Shown here: positions 10,122 through 18,461 of the stretch, piece by piece | How positions within the stretch are numbered: the first letter of the stretch is position 1 | Layout of the letters: each line of letters begins with the position of its first letter | Assembly: GCF_913055835.1 (NCBI RefSeq) | Contig: NZ_CAJXKQ010000036.1 | Location: 1-45,424 of the forward strand | DNA from: an uncultured Marinobacter sp. | GTDB lineage: Bacteria; Pseudomonadota; Gammaproteobacteria; Pseudomonadales; Oleiphilaceae | Direction of reading: 5' to 3' | DNA: 45,424 bases | Notes under the pieces: generated by a model | Database searches by the model: none | Told to the model about the DNA's origin: nothing | What the model saw: the letters and a program-made list of their open reading frames with translations, nothing else | Position numbers and translations under genes: made by a program

Positions 10122-12314
10122 TCAGGCTGTCAGACCTGCCTTGGCGGCGCGCGCTGCGTGTAGTTTCCGGTAGCTTTCGATCAACCGCTGATGCTTTTCC
10201 AGGCCTTCCAGCTGCATGTTGGTTGGTTCCAGACCGTGGAAGCGAACGGAGCCATCCACCGAACCGACAACGCCTTCCATGGTTTTCTCGCCGAACATGC
10301 GGGTGAAGTTGGTGATGTAGTCTTCCAGTTCCATCTCATCGTCGAGGGTGACTTCAAGAACTGCATACATGGCGCGGTAGAACAACCCGCGTTCAACAGT
10401 GTTGTCGTTGAACTGCAGGAACATGTCCACGAACTCAAGCGCTTCTTCGTGCCACTGCAGCGCCAGGCAGATCAGGATCTTCAGCTCAAGAATGGTGAGC
10501 TGCCCCCAAACGGTATTCTCATCGAACTCCACGCCAATCAGGGTGATGATGGTCATGTAGTTGTCCAGCTGGCTGGCTTCCAGGCGTTCCACCAGGTCGG
10601 CCAGCTGCTCGTCGTCCAGTCGGTGCAGGTTTAGGATGTCTTCCCGGTAGTCCAGGGCCATGTTGGTGTTGTCCATGATCAGGTCTTCAACCGGGTACAC
10701 CTCGGAATAGCCCGGCACCAGAATCCGGCAAACCGGCGCGCCCAGTTCCTCATAAACCGAGACATACACTTCCTTGCCCAGGTCCCGGAGGATACCAAAC
10801 AGACATTCGGCTTCCTCGGCATTGGTGCCGGAGAAATCCCATTCAACGAAATCATAATCGGACTTGGCGCTGAAGAACCGCCAGGAAACAACACCCGTGG
10901 AGTCAATGAAGTGCTCCACGAAGTTGTTCGGCTCGGTCACGGCCAGGCTATTAAATGTCGGCGGTGGCACATCGTTGAGGCCTTCAAAGCTGCGACCCTG
11001 CAGCAGTTCGGTCAGGCTACGCTCCAGTGCCACTTCAAAGTTCGGGTGCGCGCCGAAGGAGGCAAATACTCCGCCGGTTCGCGGGTTCATCAGGGTAACG
11101 CACATCACCGGGAACTGGCCGCCGAGGGAGGCGTCTTTTACCAGGGTCGGGAAGCCCTGGGCTTCCAGGGCTTCAATGCCTTCCAGTATGTCCGGATACT
11201 TTTCCAGAACCTCCCGGGGCACGTCCGGGAGGGCAATTTCCTCTTCGATGATCTGTTTCTTGACCGCCCGCTCGAAAATCTCCGACAGACACTGAACCTG
11301 TGCTTCGTTGAGGGTGTTGCCGGCACTCATGCCGTTGCTGAGAAAGAGGTTCTCGATCAGGTTGGAGGGGAAGTACACCACCTCGCCGTCCGATTTGCGC
11401 ACGTAGGGCAGGGAGACAATACCCCGATCAGACCTTCCCGAGTTGGTATCGATCAGGTTGGAACCACGCAGCTCGCTGTCCGGGTTGTAGATGGCCAGGC
11501 AGTGGTCATCCAGAATGCCTTCGGGTAGCTCGTCGTTGGGGCCCGGCTTGAACCACTTTTCGTTCGGGTAGTGGACGAACTCGCTGTTGGCGATTTCTTC
11601 ACCGAAGAACTGATCGTTGTAGAAAAAGTTGCAGCTGAGCCGCTCGATGAATTCGCCCAGGGCAGAGCACAGGGCGCTTTCCTTGGTGGCCCCCTTGCCA
11701 TTGGTGAAGCACATGGGGGAGGCCGCATCGCGAATGTGCAGGGACCACACGTGCGGCACGATGTTCCGCCAGGAGGCGATCTCGATCTTCATGCCGAGTT
11801 CTTCGAGGATGCCGGTCATGTTGGCGATGGTCTGCTCCAGGGGCAGGTCCTTGCCTTCGATAAAGGTCTGGCTGCCACCCTCCGGCTGAGTCATCAGCAG
11901 TGCCTGGGCGTCGGCATCCAGGTTCTCGACGGTTTCAATCTCGAAGGTGGGGCCGGTCTGGACCACTTTCTTCACGGTGCAGCGGTCGATGGAGCGCAGG
12001 ATGCCCTGGCGGTCCTTCTCCGAAATGTCCTCGGGAAGTTCCACCGAAATCTTGAAGATCTGGTTGTAGCGGTTTTCCGGGTCCACGATGTTGTTCTGGG
12101 ACAGGCGAATGTTCTCCGTGGGAATGTCCCGCGCCAGGCAGTAAACCCGCACGAAATAGGCGGCACACAGGGCAGAGGAGGCCAGGAAGTAATCGAACGG
12201 GCTGGGAGCCGAGCCGTCGCCCTTATAGCGGATAGGCTGGTCTGTTACGACGGTGAAATCGTCAAACTTGGCTTCAAGTCTGAGGTTCTCGAGAAAGTTG
12301 ACGTTGATTTCCAT
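10122..12314 (-). CDS. ycaO: OsmC domain fused to YcaO
   Basis: A 730-residue protein. Residues about 1-140 form an OsmC-like domain (PSPFDYFLASSALCAAY, with C50 and C112 as the likely peroxidatic pair). Residues about 146-730 align end to end with E. coli YcaO: FIEGKDLPLE, ASWRNIVPHVWS, FTNGKGATKESAL (204-216), GEFIERL, SNGMSAGNT, SLGGQFPV and GAHPNFEVALERSLTELLQGR. YcaO proteins use ATP to activate amide backbones; E. coli YcaO influences RimO-dependent methylthiolation of ribosomal protein S12. OsmC domains reduce organic hydroperoxides. The C-terminus lacks the PxPxP ending of azoline cyclodehydratases. It lies 90 bp after the racemase gene. No precursor peptide gene was seen nearby. Confidence 0.9.
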   Translation of the reverse strand: MEINVNFLENLRLEAKFDDFTVVTDQPIRYKGDGSAPSPFDYFLASSALCAAYFVRVYCLARDIPTENIRLSQNNIVDPENRYNQIFKISVELPEDISEKDRQGILRSIDRCTVKKVVQTGPTFEIETVENLDADAQALLMTQPEGGSQTFIEGKDLPLEQTIANMTGILEELGMKIEIASWRNIVPHVWSLHIRDAASPMCFTNGKGATKESALCSALGEFIERLSCNFFYNDQFFGEEIANSEFVHYPNEKWFKPGPNDELPEGILDDHCLAIYNPDSELRGSNLIDTNSGRSDRGIVSLPYVRKSDGEVVYFPSNLIENLFLSNGMSAGNTLNEAQVQCLSEIFERAVKKQIIEEEIALPDVPREVLEKYPDILEGIEALEAQGFPTLVKDASLGGQFPVMCVTLMNPRTGGVFASFGAHPNFEVALERSLTELLQGRSFEGLNDVPPPTFNSLAVTEPNNFVEHFIDSTGVVSWRFFSAKSDYDFVEWDFSGTNAEEAECLFGILRDLGKEVYVSVYEELGAPVCRILVPGYSEVYPVEDLIMDNTNMALDYREDILNLHRLDDEQLADLVERLEASQLDNYMTIITLIGVEFDENTVWGQLTILELKILICLALQWHEEALEFVDMFLQFNDNTVERGLFYRAMYAVLEVTLDDEMELEDYITNFTRMFGEKTMEGVVGSVDGSVRFHGLEPTNMQLEGLEKHQRLIESYRKLHAARAAKAGLTA

Positions 12315-12404
12315 TACAGAGTCCTGGATCGGAGAATTTGGCGCGTCATGGCTTCAATGGCGGCCATTATCCAGTTTTTGCCCGCGTTCGTCTTGGTCGG
12401 TCTT

Positions 12405-13100
12405 CTACGGATGAGCCAACGCCAGCTCGACCGCATGAGCGGCGTGTATTTCCGTGGTGTCGTAGAGCGGAACATCGGTATCGGCCTGGCTGATCAGCAA
12501 GCCAATCTCGGTACAACCCAGTATTACCGCCTGCGCACCGCGCCCGGAAAGCGACGAGACAATATCCATGTAGGCATGGCGCGAGTCAGACCTGATCTCG
12601 CCTCGGCAAAGCTCTTCGTAGATAACACGATGCACTTCATCCCGCTGAGGTTCATCCGGGGTGAGAACGTCGATACCGGCGGCTTCCAGTCGCTCCCTGT
12701 AGAACGCCTGCTCCATCGTAAACCGGGTGCCCAGAAGGCCGACGCGACTTACGCCATCTCTCTTGAGCACCTCTGCCGTTGCATCCGCGATGTGAAGCAA
12801 CGGAATCTGAATGGCCTGTCCGATCTCCGGAGCGACCTTGTGCATGGTGTTGGTACCGATCACCAGGAAGTCCGCGCCGGCCTTCTGCACTGACAGCGCG
12901 GCCCCGGACAGGATGTCGGCAGTGGCCGGCCAGTCGCCTTTGTGCTGCAGTGCTTCAATCTCCGCGAAATCCACGCTGAAGAGCACCAGTTTGGCTGAAT
13001 GCAGCCCGCCCAGACGGCTTTTGACGCCCTCGTTGATCAGCCGGTAATAGGTTTGCGTGGATTCCCAGCTCATGCCGCCCAGAAGACCAATGGTTTTCAT
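12405..13100 (-). CDS. Aspartate/glutamate racemase family protein, YgeA type
   Basis: A 231-residue cofactor-independent racemase interconverting L- and D-aspartate or glutamate. It follows E. coli YgeA closely: TIGLLGGMSWEST at the N-terminus, SVDFAEIE, TNTMHKV and VILGCTEIGLL. The second catalytic residue is C196; the first position is T83 instead of Cys, the unbalanced Thr/Cys pair known from E. coli L-Asp/Glu racemase, which favours one direction. The ribosome binding site GGAGGT is strong and lies in the 14-bp gap after the antiporter gene, so the two are co-transcribed. Confidence 0.9.
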   Translation of the reverse strand: MKTIGLLGGMSWESTQTYYRLINEGVKSRLGGLHSAKLVLFSVDFAEIEALQHKGDWPATADILSGAALSVQKAGADFLVIGTNTMHKVAPEIGQAIQIPLLHIADATAEVLKRDGVSRVGLLGTRFTMEQAFYRERLEAAGIDVLTPDEPQRDEVHRVIYEELCRGEIRSDSRHAYMDIVSSLSGRGAQAVILGCTEIGLLISQADTDVPLYDTTEIHAAHAVELALAHP

Positions 13101-13114
13101 GGTTAACCTCCGTA

Positions 13115-14134
13115 TTATCCGCTTGCCATAACAATTGATAGCGCCACCGCGTAGACCGTCAGCATTAAAGCGCTTTCAAATCCGATCTTCCCGATTCCGT
13201 ACCGTTGGCGTCGGACCATGCCCATCAGCAGTGTGGCCGTCATCAGAATGCTTACCAGACCCCAGGTCATCTGTATCGGGGTAATGTCGTGATAGATGGA
13301 ACCGCCAGGGTAGCCCACGTCGGCTGAAGCGATCACCAGCATGTTAAAACAGTTGGTGCCGAATATATTGCTCACCGCCAGAGTCAGCGCGTTCCTGCGA
13401 ATGGCGGCAATGGTGGTGACCAGCTCGGGCGAGGAGGTAGCTAGCGCGGTAAACAACCCGCCAATCAGAGTATCAGACAGGCCCGTTTCGTCGCTGATGA
13501 CTTTGGCTCCTTCCATCAATATCCATCCGGCGACGCCCGTGATTGCCGCCAGAACAATAAAAGTGACCCAGGCCTGGGCAAGGCCTCCATGAAGATAATG
13601 GCCCGGCTTATCGGGAACGGTCTGGCGAGTCAGTCGGGGAAACCACATGGGTTTGCTGTCGGTTGTGCGAACCAGGTGCAGACCGAACAGATACGCCGCG
13701 GTAATCACGGGCGTGATTGGGTGTATTCCCCAGAAGGAAACCGGTGGACTGGCAATTGCCAGTAGCGGCAGAGCCAGCAGAACAATCAATAGCGCAGCCA
13801 GCATCAGGTTGGTGGAAGAGGCAGCCGCGTGCTCCAGGTTGGCCTTTCGGTAAATGATGTCCGCAATGCCAAGAAACACCAGGTTCGCGGCCATACTGCC
13901 CATGACATTGCTCATGGCCAGATCCGGCCTTGAATCCATAGCTGCGCTGAGTGTGGCAGCGAAGTCCGGTAAAGAGGTTACCCCGGCCAGCAGAAAAATG
14001 CCGAACAAGGCCTCGCCCAGACCCGTCCGATCAGCCAGTTCATCCGCCACCCGCGCAAGTCGGCTGCCCGCAGTCACAATGACGATGGATGCGATGGCGA
14101 AAGCGATGATGCCGATAGTCAGTGATGGAAACAC
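13115..14134 (-). CDS. Sodium/calcium exchanger family (CaCA) membrane protein
   Basis: A 339-residue polytopic inner-membrane antiporter with about ten hydrophobic segments in two inverted halves. Both alpha-repeats are visible: FLLAGVTSLPDFAATLSAA with SNVMGSMAANL in the first half and ALATSSPELVTTI with SNIFGTNCFN in the second. The first repeat has Asp (LPDFA) where the family usually has Glu, a conservative change at an ion-binding position. The start codon is GTG with GAGG upstream. It is the first gene of a probable operon with the racemase and is divergent from the pirin gene. Ion specificity cannot be told from sequence. Confidence 0.88.
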   Translation of the reverse strand: MFPSLTIGIIAFAIASIVIVTAGSRLARVADELADRTGLGEALFGIFLLAGVTSLPDFAATLSAAMDSRPDLAMSNVMGSMAANLVFLGIADIIYRKANLEHAAASSTNLMLAALLIVLLALPLLAIASPPVSFWGIHPITPVITAAYLFGLHLVRTTDSKPMWFPRLTRQTVPDKPGHYLHGGLAQAWVTFIVLAAITGVAGWILMEGAKVISDETGLSDTLIGGLFTALATSSPELVTTIAAIRRNALTLAVSNIFGTNCFNMLVIASADVGYPGGSIYHDITPIQMTWGLVSILMTATLLMGMVRRQRYGIGKIGFESALMLTVYAVALSIVMASG

Positions 14135-14238
14135 TCAAGGCCTCAAACTGTTGCAATTGGTTAAGTCCCCTACGCTAACTATAGCGGCCGAGGAATTGCC
14201 AGGAGGAATATCGCTGCCCAGACAAAAATTCCGGGTTC

Positions 14239-14244
14239 TATAAT
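14239..14244 (+). promoter_or_regulatory. -10 box (TATAAT) before the pirin gene
   Basis: A perfect TATAAT hexamer lies 50 bp before the pirin ATG. No strong -35 box sits at the right distance; TGCCCA about 18 bp upstream is the nearest candidate. Confidence 0.45.
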
Positions 14245-14293
14245 AGCTTCAGGAAAAACAGGTAACTGGTTCGGAGCAAAACGGGAGCGATGC

Positions 14294-15205
14294 ATGAGCA
14301 ATCTGATGAATTCTGTTGAACAGAACTGTGATTCGGCCGAGGTGCCGTGGAGCGCCATTGAAATCATTTTAAGCCCCCGCGTTGCCGATCTCGGCGGATT
14401 CTCCGTACGTCGGTTGTTGCCAACGGCAAAACGGAAAATGGTTGGCCCGTGGATCTTTTTTGATGAAATAGGCCCGGCGGACTTCCCGTCGGGCCAGGGC
14501 ATCAATGTGTTGCCGCACCCGCATATTGGCATTGCCACCGTAACCTACCTGTTCGAGGGCGAGATACTGCATCGGGATTCCGTTGGCAGCTACCAGCCAA
14601 TCCGGCCGGGCGATATCAACCTGATGGTTGCGGGCAGGGGGATCGCCCATTCCGAGCGGGAGCGCCCGGAAGTCACTGCCACAGATCACCGTTTGCATGG
14701 GCTTCAGCTCTGGCTGGCGTTGCCGGAAAACCACGAGGAAACAGAGCCAGGGTTCCACCACTACTCAGGCGATGATATTCCTTCATTTGAAATCGACGGT
14801 GTTCCGGTTCGAATCATGATCGGCAGTGCTTACGGAGTAACGTCGCCCGTGCGCCAGTTCAGCGAAACCCTGTACCTGGAAGCCACCCTTAAAGCCGGCC
14901 GAACCCTGACATTACCCAAGGCGCCTGAACGTGCCGTTTACGTGGCCAGCGGCGCACTGCGAGCCAGCGGCTCTGAACTTTCCACCCATAGCATGACAGT
15001 CTTTTCGAGTGAGCCCGGTGTTGCCATTACAGCCACGAAGGATGCCCGCATTGTCGTTATTGGCGGGGAGCCGCTCGGGAAACGGTTCATCGAGTGGAAC
15101 TTTGTCTCTTCCAGCAAGTCCCGAATCGACCAGGCCAAAGAAGACTGGCGAGCGGGGCGGTTTGAAAAAGTCGTGGGTGATGAGGAGGCTTTTATCCCCT
15201 ACTAG
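14294..15205 (+). CDS. Pirin family protein
   Basis: A 303-residue bicupin. The N-terminal cupin keeps all four metal ligands of the pirin family: the two histidines of LPHPHIG, and the histidine and glutamate of GIAHSE. Bacterial pirins bind iron or other divalent metals; some have quercetin dioxygenase activity and others act as redox-sensing partners. The C-terminal cupin ends in a GGEPLGKRFIEWNFV segment typical of the family. GGGAG eight bases before the ATG supports the start. It is followed 97 bp later by the DUF1289 gene. Confidence 0.92.
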   Translation: MSNLMNSVEQNCDSAEVPWSAIEIILSPRVADLGGFSVRRLLPTAKRKMVGPWIFFDEIGPADFPSGQGINVLPHPHIGIATVTYLFEGEILHRDSVGSYQPIRPGDINLMVAGRGIAHSERERPEVTATDHRLHGLQLWLALPENHEETEPGFHHYSGDDIPSFEIDGVPVRIMIGSAYGVTSPVRQFSETLYLEATLKAGRTLTLPKAPERAVYVASGALRASGSELSTHSMTVFSSEPGVAITATKDARIVVIGGEPLGKRFIEWNFVSSSKSRIDQAKEDWRAGRFEKVVGDEEAFIPY

Positions 15206-15302
15206 TCTCGGTTTTCCACGGGCTATGTATCTTGTAACTCCGGGGTGCAGTCCTCAGGCTTGAACCAAGCCAAGTCTTCAGTGAGAGGAAAAAGCAGAGC
15301 CC

Positions 15303-15542
15303 ATGGAGCCCGTTACCAAGAAACCCTGCATCGATGTCTGTGAGTTCAACAAGAAGGCCGTCTGCAAAGCGTGTGGCCGAACCAAGGAGGAGAAAAAGGA
15401 GTGGAAGCAGCTCTCTCCCGATCAGAAGCAGGCGATCTGGACACGTATCCTGGAGTCTCACGGCTCAGGTAAAGGGAAGAATCCCAAAGCATTGCGCGAG
15501 CTGTACGAGAAGGCGAAAAAGAAGAAGAAAAAGAAGAGCTGA
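15303..15542 (+). CDS. DUF1289 family cysteine-rich small protein
   Basis: A 79-residue protein with four cysteines, C9, C13, C21 and C24, in the DUF1289 pattern PCIxVC...CxxCGRT, which probably binds a metal. The WKQLSPDQKQAIW segment is also characteristic. The C-terminus is an almost pure lysine run (about seven in succession before the final Ser), suggesting nucleic acid binding, though function is unknown. A purine-rich GAGAGGAAAAA precedes the start with long spacing. A hairpin follows the stop directly. Confidence 0.8.
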   Translation: MEPVTKKPCIDVCEFNKKAVCKACGRTKEEKKEWKQLSPDQKQAIWTRILESHGSGKGKNPKALRELYEKAKKKKKKKS

Positions 15543-15571
15543 TCGCCGCAGAGGTCCTCAGGCTGCGGCGA
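15543..15571. terminator. Bidirectional hairpin between DUF1289 and TonB receptor genes
   Basis: TCGCCGCAG (15543-15551) and CTGCGGCGA (15563-15571) pair perfectly around an 11-base loop. It starts on the base after the DUF1289 stop and lies 22 bp beyond the receptor stop on the other strand. No T tract on either side. Confidence 0.55.
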
Positions 15572-15593
15572 CCAGAGACTTCAGGATGAAGCC

Positions 15594-17693
15594 TTAGAAA
15601 CGATACTTCGCGTTGGCGTTTACAGTGCGTCGCTCGCCATAACCGCAGTCTGCACCCTCGGAGCGGCACCAGGTGATGTACTCCTCATCAGCCAGATTCT
15701 TGGCATCTAAGGTGAAGTCCCAGTTCTGCCAGGTGTAGCCAATCATGGCGTCGTAGAGGGTAACGGAGGGAACGACGGGCCCGCCGCCTGAGCCGACGTT
15801 GTCACCCACATAGCGCACCCCGGCGCCGAACCGCCAGTTGCTGGCGATATAGAGCTGGTTCCACCAGGAGGCCTGGCGCTCGGCTACATAGGGCAGACGG
15901 TTGCCGGAGGCGTCGTCCTTTGCGTTCATATCCGTGTAGGCCAGTTGGGTTTCGAAACGCTGCCAGCGCTTGTTCACCTGCAGCTCCCAGCCGTCGATCA
16001 CCGCGCCAGTCTGCTCCACACCACCTGGCGTGCTGCCGTCGCTGATCCGGTTCTTCTGGGTAATGTCGAAGTAGGCTGCGGTAATACCGAGGGACTGGTC
16101 CGGCGACACGTATTTCACGCCCGCCTCCTGCTGGTCGCCTGTGGTTGGCTTCAGGGTATTCGCTGCGGCCGTGCCGTCGGTTCCCAGGTTCATGCTGAAT
16201 GCTTCAGCGTAACTGATGTAGGGGGAGATCCCGTTTTCGAACCGGTACATCACACCCGCACGACCAGTGGTAGCTTCTTCCTCGCTGACGGTGTCTGAGC
16301 CGGAGACGGCCAGTCGGCGGTTCTCGGCCCAGTCGTGGCGGAGGCCTGCGGACACAACGACGGGTCCGATCTCGATGTGGTCGGCAATGTACAGACCAAT
16401 TTGTTCGATCTCGTTGTCCGGCCGGTCTGTCGGGTTGATAACGCCGTCGTTCAGGTTGCCGTACTGTGGGTCATACACATCGAAGGTGCCACCCAGGCCG
16501 TAACCATAGAAGTAGTTATCCTGTTCCCAGAGTGCGTCCTGGCGATCGGCGCCGATAATCAGGCGGTGGCGGGTCATGCCCAGCTCCACATCGCCCTCAA
16601 GGCGAGCGTCCATGTTGAAAATGCGAGTTTCAGCATCTGCCGTGTAAATGGTACGCGGCACTTCTCCGTCGGCGTCGGGCACGCTTGGAATGGTGATCCA
16701 GTGTTCGCGGGTTTCTGTGCTGGAACGGGTGTAACGGGCCGTAGCGGAAACCGCCCAGTTGGAGTTCAGCTGATGATCGACAAACAAGGTAGCTTCGGTC
16801 TTTTTCCGGTCATAACGATCCCACCCTGGCTCGCCAACGAACCGCTCGGAACCGATAAAGCCCTGTGAGCCGGGTTCCAGGGTGCCGACCTGAGGCAGGA
16901 ACTGGGCGGATACTTGGCCTTTGTTCTCCTGGCGGTTCAGGAGCAGGGTAACGCTTGTGTCATCAGTGGCGCGCCAGGTCAGGGAAGGGGAGAGCAAGTA
17001 GCCGTCGTCTTCCACATAATCCACCTGGGTGTCGCTGTCGCGTCCAAGTGCGATGAGCCGGTACAGCAAATCACCGCTTTTGTTGACTGGGCCGGTTACA
17101 TCCACCGCCAGTTGCTTGCGATTGAAGGTACCGTATTGGGCCCAGATTTCACCGGCTTGCTCATCTTCCGGGAGCTTGGATACCCCATTGATGATGCCAC
17201 CCAGATCGCTCTGGCCATAAAGCATGGAGGACGGGCCTTTCAGCACTTCGATGCTTTCCAGGGCGTAAACATTGGTGCGGACGGTATTGTAGGAGCCATA
17301 GATCTGACGCAGACCATCCAGATAGCGCCCGGCATCAACACCACGAACTTTTGCGGAATCGATTCGAGTGTCAAAACCGAAGTTGCCAGCATAAACTCCG
17401 GGAGTGTAGAGCAGGGCATCCTGGATATTCTTGGCGCCGGAGTCCTCGATAAATCCGCGATCAACGATCGATACCGAGTAAGGTTGTTCTTCTACCGGAA
17501 CACTGAGCTTGCCGACTTCAGGCGTCTTCTCCAAAGGCATGTAGTCGGGGGCTGTAATGGCGTCGGAGACCACGTCGAGAGCCTCGAGTGTGGTTGTGTC
17601 GTCAGTCTGGGATTGTGCAGTAGCCAGCGAACTGGCGCCGAGCAGGGAAGCGAGTGCCACGCAACTGCAGCGTCGGGAGCTTGGGGCTTTCAT
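15594..17693 (-). CDS. TonB-dependent siderophore receptor
   Basis: A 699-residue outer-membrane receptor that imports a ferric siderophore using TonB/ExbBD energy. Residues 1-26 are a signal peptide. A TonB-box-like TLEALDVVSD segment follows, then a plug domain (about 55-170: QPYSVSIVDRGFIEDSG, LESIEVLKGPSSMLYG) and a 22-strand barrel ending in aromatic Phe (NANAKYRF). The plug has no N-terminal signalling extension. Similarity pattern is to FhuA-like hydroxamate-type receptors; the ligand is not known. The cysteine pair near the end (CRSEGADC) is usual in this group. A perfect Fur box lies 35 bp upstream, so expression should rise under iron limitation. Confidence 0.93.
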   Translation of the reverse strand: MKAPSSRRCSCVALASLLGASSLATAQSQTDDTTTLEALDVVSDAITAPDYMPLEKTPEVGKLSVPVEEQPYSVSIVDRGFIEDSGAKNIQDALLYTPGVYAGNFGFDTRIDSAKVRGVDAGRYLDGLRQIYGSYNTVRTNVYALESIEVLKGPSSMLYGQSDLGGIINGVSKLPEDEQAGEIWAQYGTFNRKQLAVDVTGPVNKSGDLLYRLIALGRDSDTQVDYVEDDGYLLSPSLTWRATDDTSVTLLLNRQENKGQVSAQFLPQVGTLEPGSQGFIGSERFVGEPGWDRYDRKKTEATLFVDHQLNSNWAVSATARYTRSSTETREHWITIPSVPDADGEVPRTIYTADAETRIFNMDARLEGDVELGMTRHRLIIGADRQDALWEQDNYFYGYGLGGTFDVYDPQYGNLNDGVINPTDRPDNEIEQIGLYIADHIEIGPVVVSAGLRHDWAENRRLAVSGSDTVSEEEATTGRAGVMYRFENGISPYISYAEAFSMNLGTDGTAAANTLKPTTGDQQEAGVKYVSPDQSLGITAAYFDITQKNRISDGSTPGGVEQTGAVIDGWELQVNKRWQRFETQLAYTDMNAKDDASGNRLPYVAERQASWWNQLYIASNWRFGAGVRYVGDNVGSGGGPVVPSVTLYDAMIGYTWQNWDFTLDAKNLADEEYITWCRSEGADCGYGERRTVNANAKYRF

Positions 17694-17727
17694 AGGTATT
17701 TACGCCTCGGTTGTTAATACGGAGGCG

Positions 17728-17746
17728 AATGATAACAATTATCATT
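17728..17746. promoter_or_regulatory. Fur box
   Basis: AATGATAA-CAA-TTATCATT is a perfect 8-3-8 inverted repeat that matches the Fur consensus, located 35 bp upstream of the siderophore receptor start. It probably overlaps that gene's promoter, giving iron-dependent repression. Confidence 0.88.
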
Positions 17747-17782
17747 AAAGTTGCAAGAGCTGGCGCACTTTGCCGGATGAGG

Positions 17783-18448
17783 TCAGTCCACAGTCAACGA
17801 AAGAATTCTTGAAAGATGGCTGTAAGGCATGCCGCTCTCCTCATGCCAGCGGTTGAAGGCTTCCTGGGCCTGCATAAGCCCCTTCTTGCTGGCGGGAGAC
17901 GCATCCAGCAACTCCTCCCGGTGCAGTGCGGCAATCACATCGCGGGAGAGGATAAAGCCGTCCCAGCCTACGCGGCGCAGAAAATACTGGGCACTGTTGC
18001 CACCGAGCCGCGCACCGTTGCGTTTGAGCCAAAGCAGTAAACCGGCCTGGTCACTGTTGGGCCAACCCGCCAGGAACTTGCCAAAACTGCCGTGTTCCCG
18101 GGCAGCATCGACAATCATCCGGGCATTCTCGGGCACGGTTTGAATTTTCTGGGCGTTGCGGACAATCCGCTCATCGCCAGCCAGCCGCTCGAGAACCTCG
18201 GGTGGCACCTGTTGCCAGTAAAGGGGGACGAACCCCTCGAACGCCTCTTCAAATTTCGGCCATTTGTTTTCAATCACCCGCCAGACGAACCCCGCCTTGA
18301 AAATGCATCGGGTGATTTCCGAGAGGTAGCGATCGTCGCCAAGAGCCTCCAGTTCGCCGAGTTCGGCCACTTTCGGTAGCCTAGCGCGAACCTCGCTCTC
18401 GCCGCCTTTCTGGAGAACGGCCTGTTCGTAAATACGGGAGAAAGACAT
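17783..18448 (-). CDS. DNA-3-methyladenine glycosylase I family protein
   Basis: A 221-residue protein of the Tag family, which removes 3-methyladenine from alkylated DNA. The family pattern is seen in EITRCIFKAGFVWRVI (about 43-58), the following KWPKFEEAF, the NAQKIQTVPENARM segment and FLRRVGWDGFILSRDV in the helix-hairpin-helix region. It is longer than E. coli Tag (187 residues) and lacks the classical zinc-binding ends, placing it in a divergent branch, so activity is probable rather than certain. It lies 13 bp after the upstream membrane protein gene and is probably in its operon. Confidence 0.75.
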   Translation of the reverse strand: MSFSRIYEQAVLQKGGESEVRARLPKVAELGELEALGDDRYLSEITRCIFKAGFVWRVIENKWPKFEEAFEGFVPLYWQQVPPEVLERLAGDERIVRNAQKIQTVPENARMIVDAAREHGSFGKFLAGWPNSDQAGLLLWLKRNGARLGGNSAQYFLRRVGWDGFILSRDVIAALHREELLDASPASKKGLMQAQEAFNRWHEESGMPYSHLSRILSLTVD

Positions 18449-18461
18449 AGCGGTTTCTGAA

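Noticed and set aside
10122..12314. Azoline-type RiPP biosynthetic cluster based on YcaO
   Set aside because: The protein matches the full length of E. coli YcaO, lacks a PxPxP end, and no precursor peptide, E1-like partner or dehydrogenase is adjacent.
11571..12893. 440-codon plus-strand frame opposite the YcaO fusion and racemase genes
   Set aside because: It spans two well-supported minus-strand genes and their gap, with no recognisable domain and no ribosome binding site.
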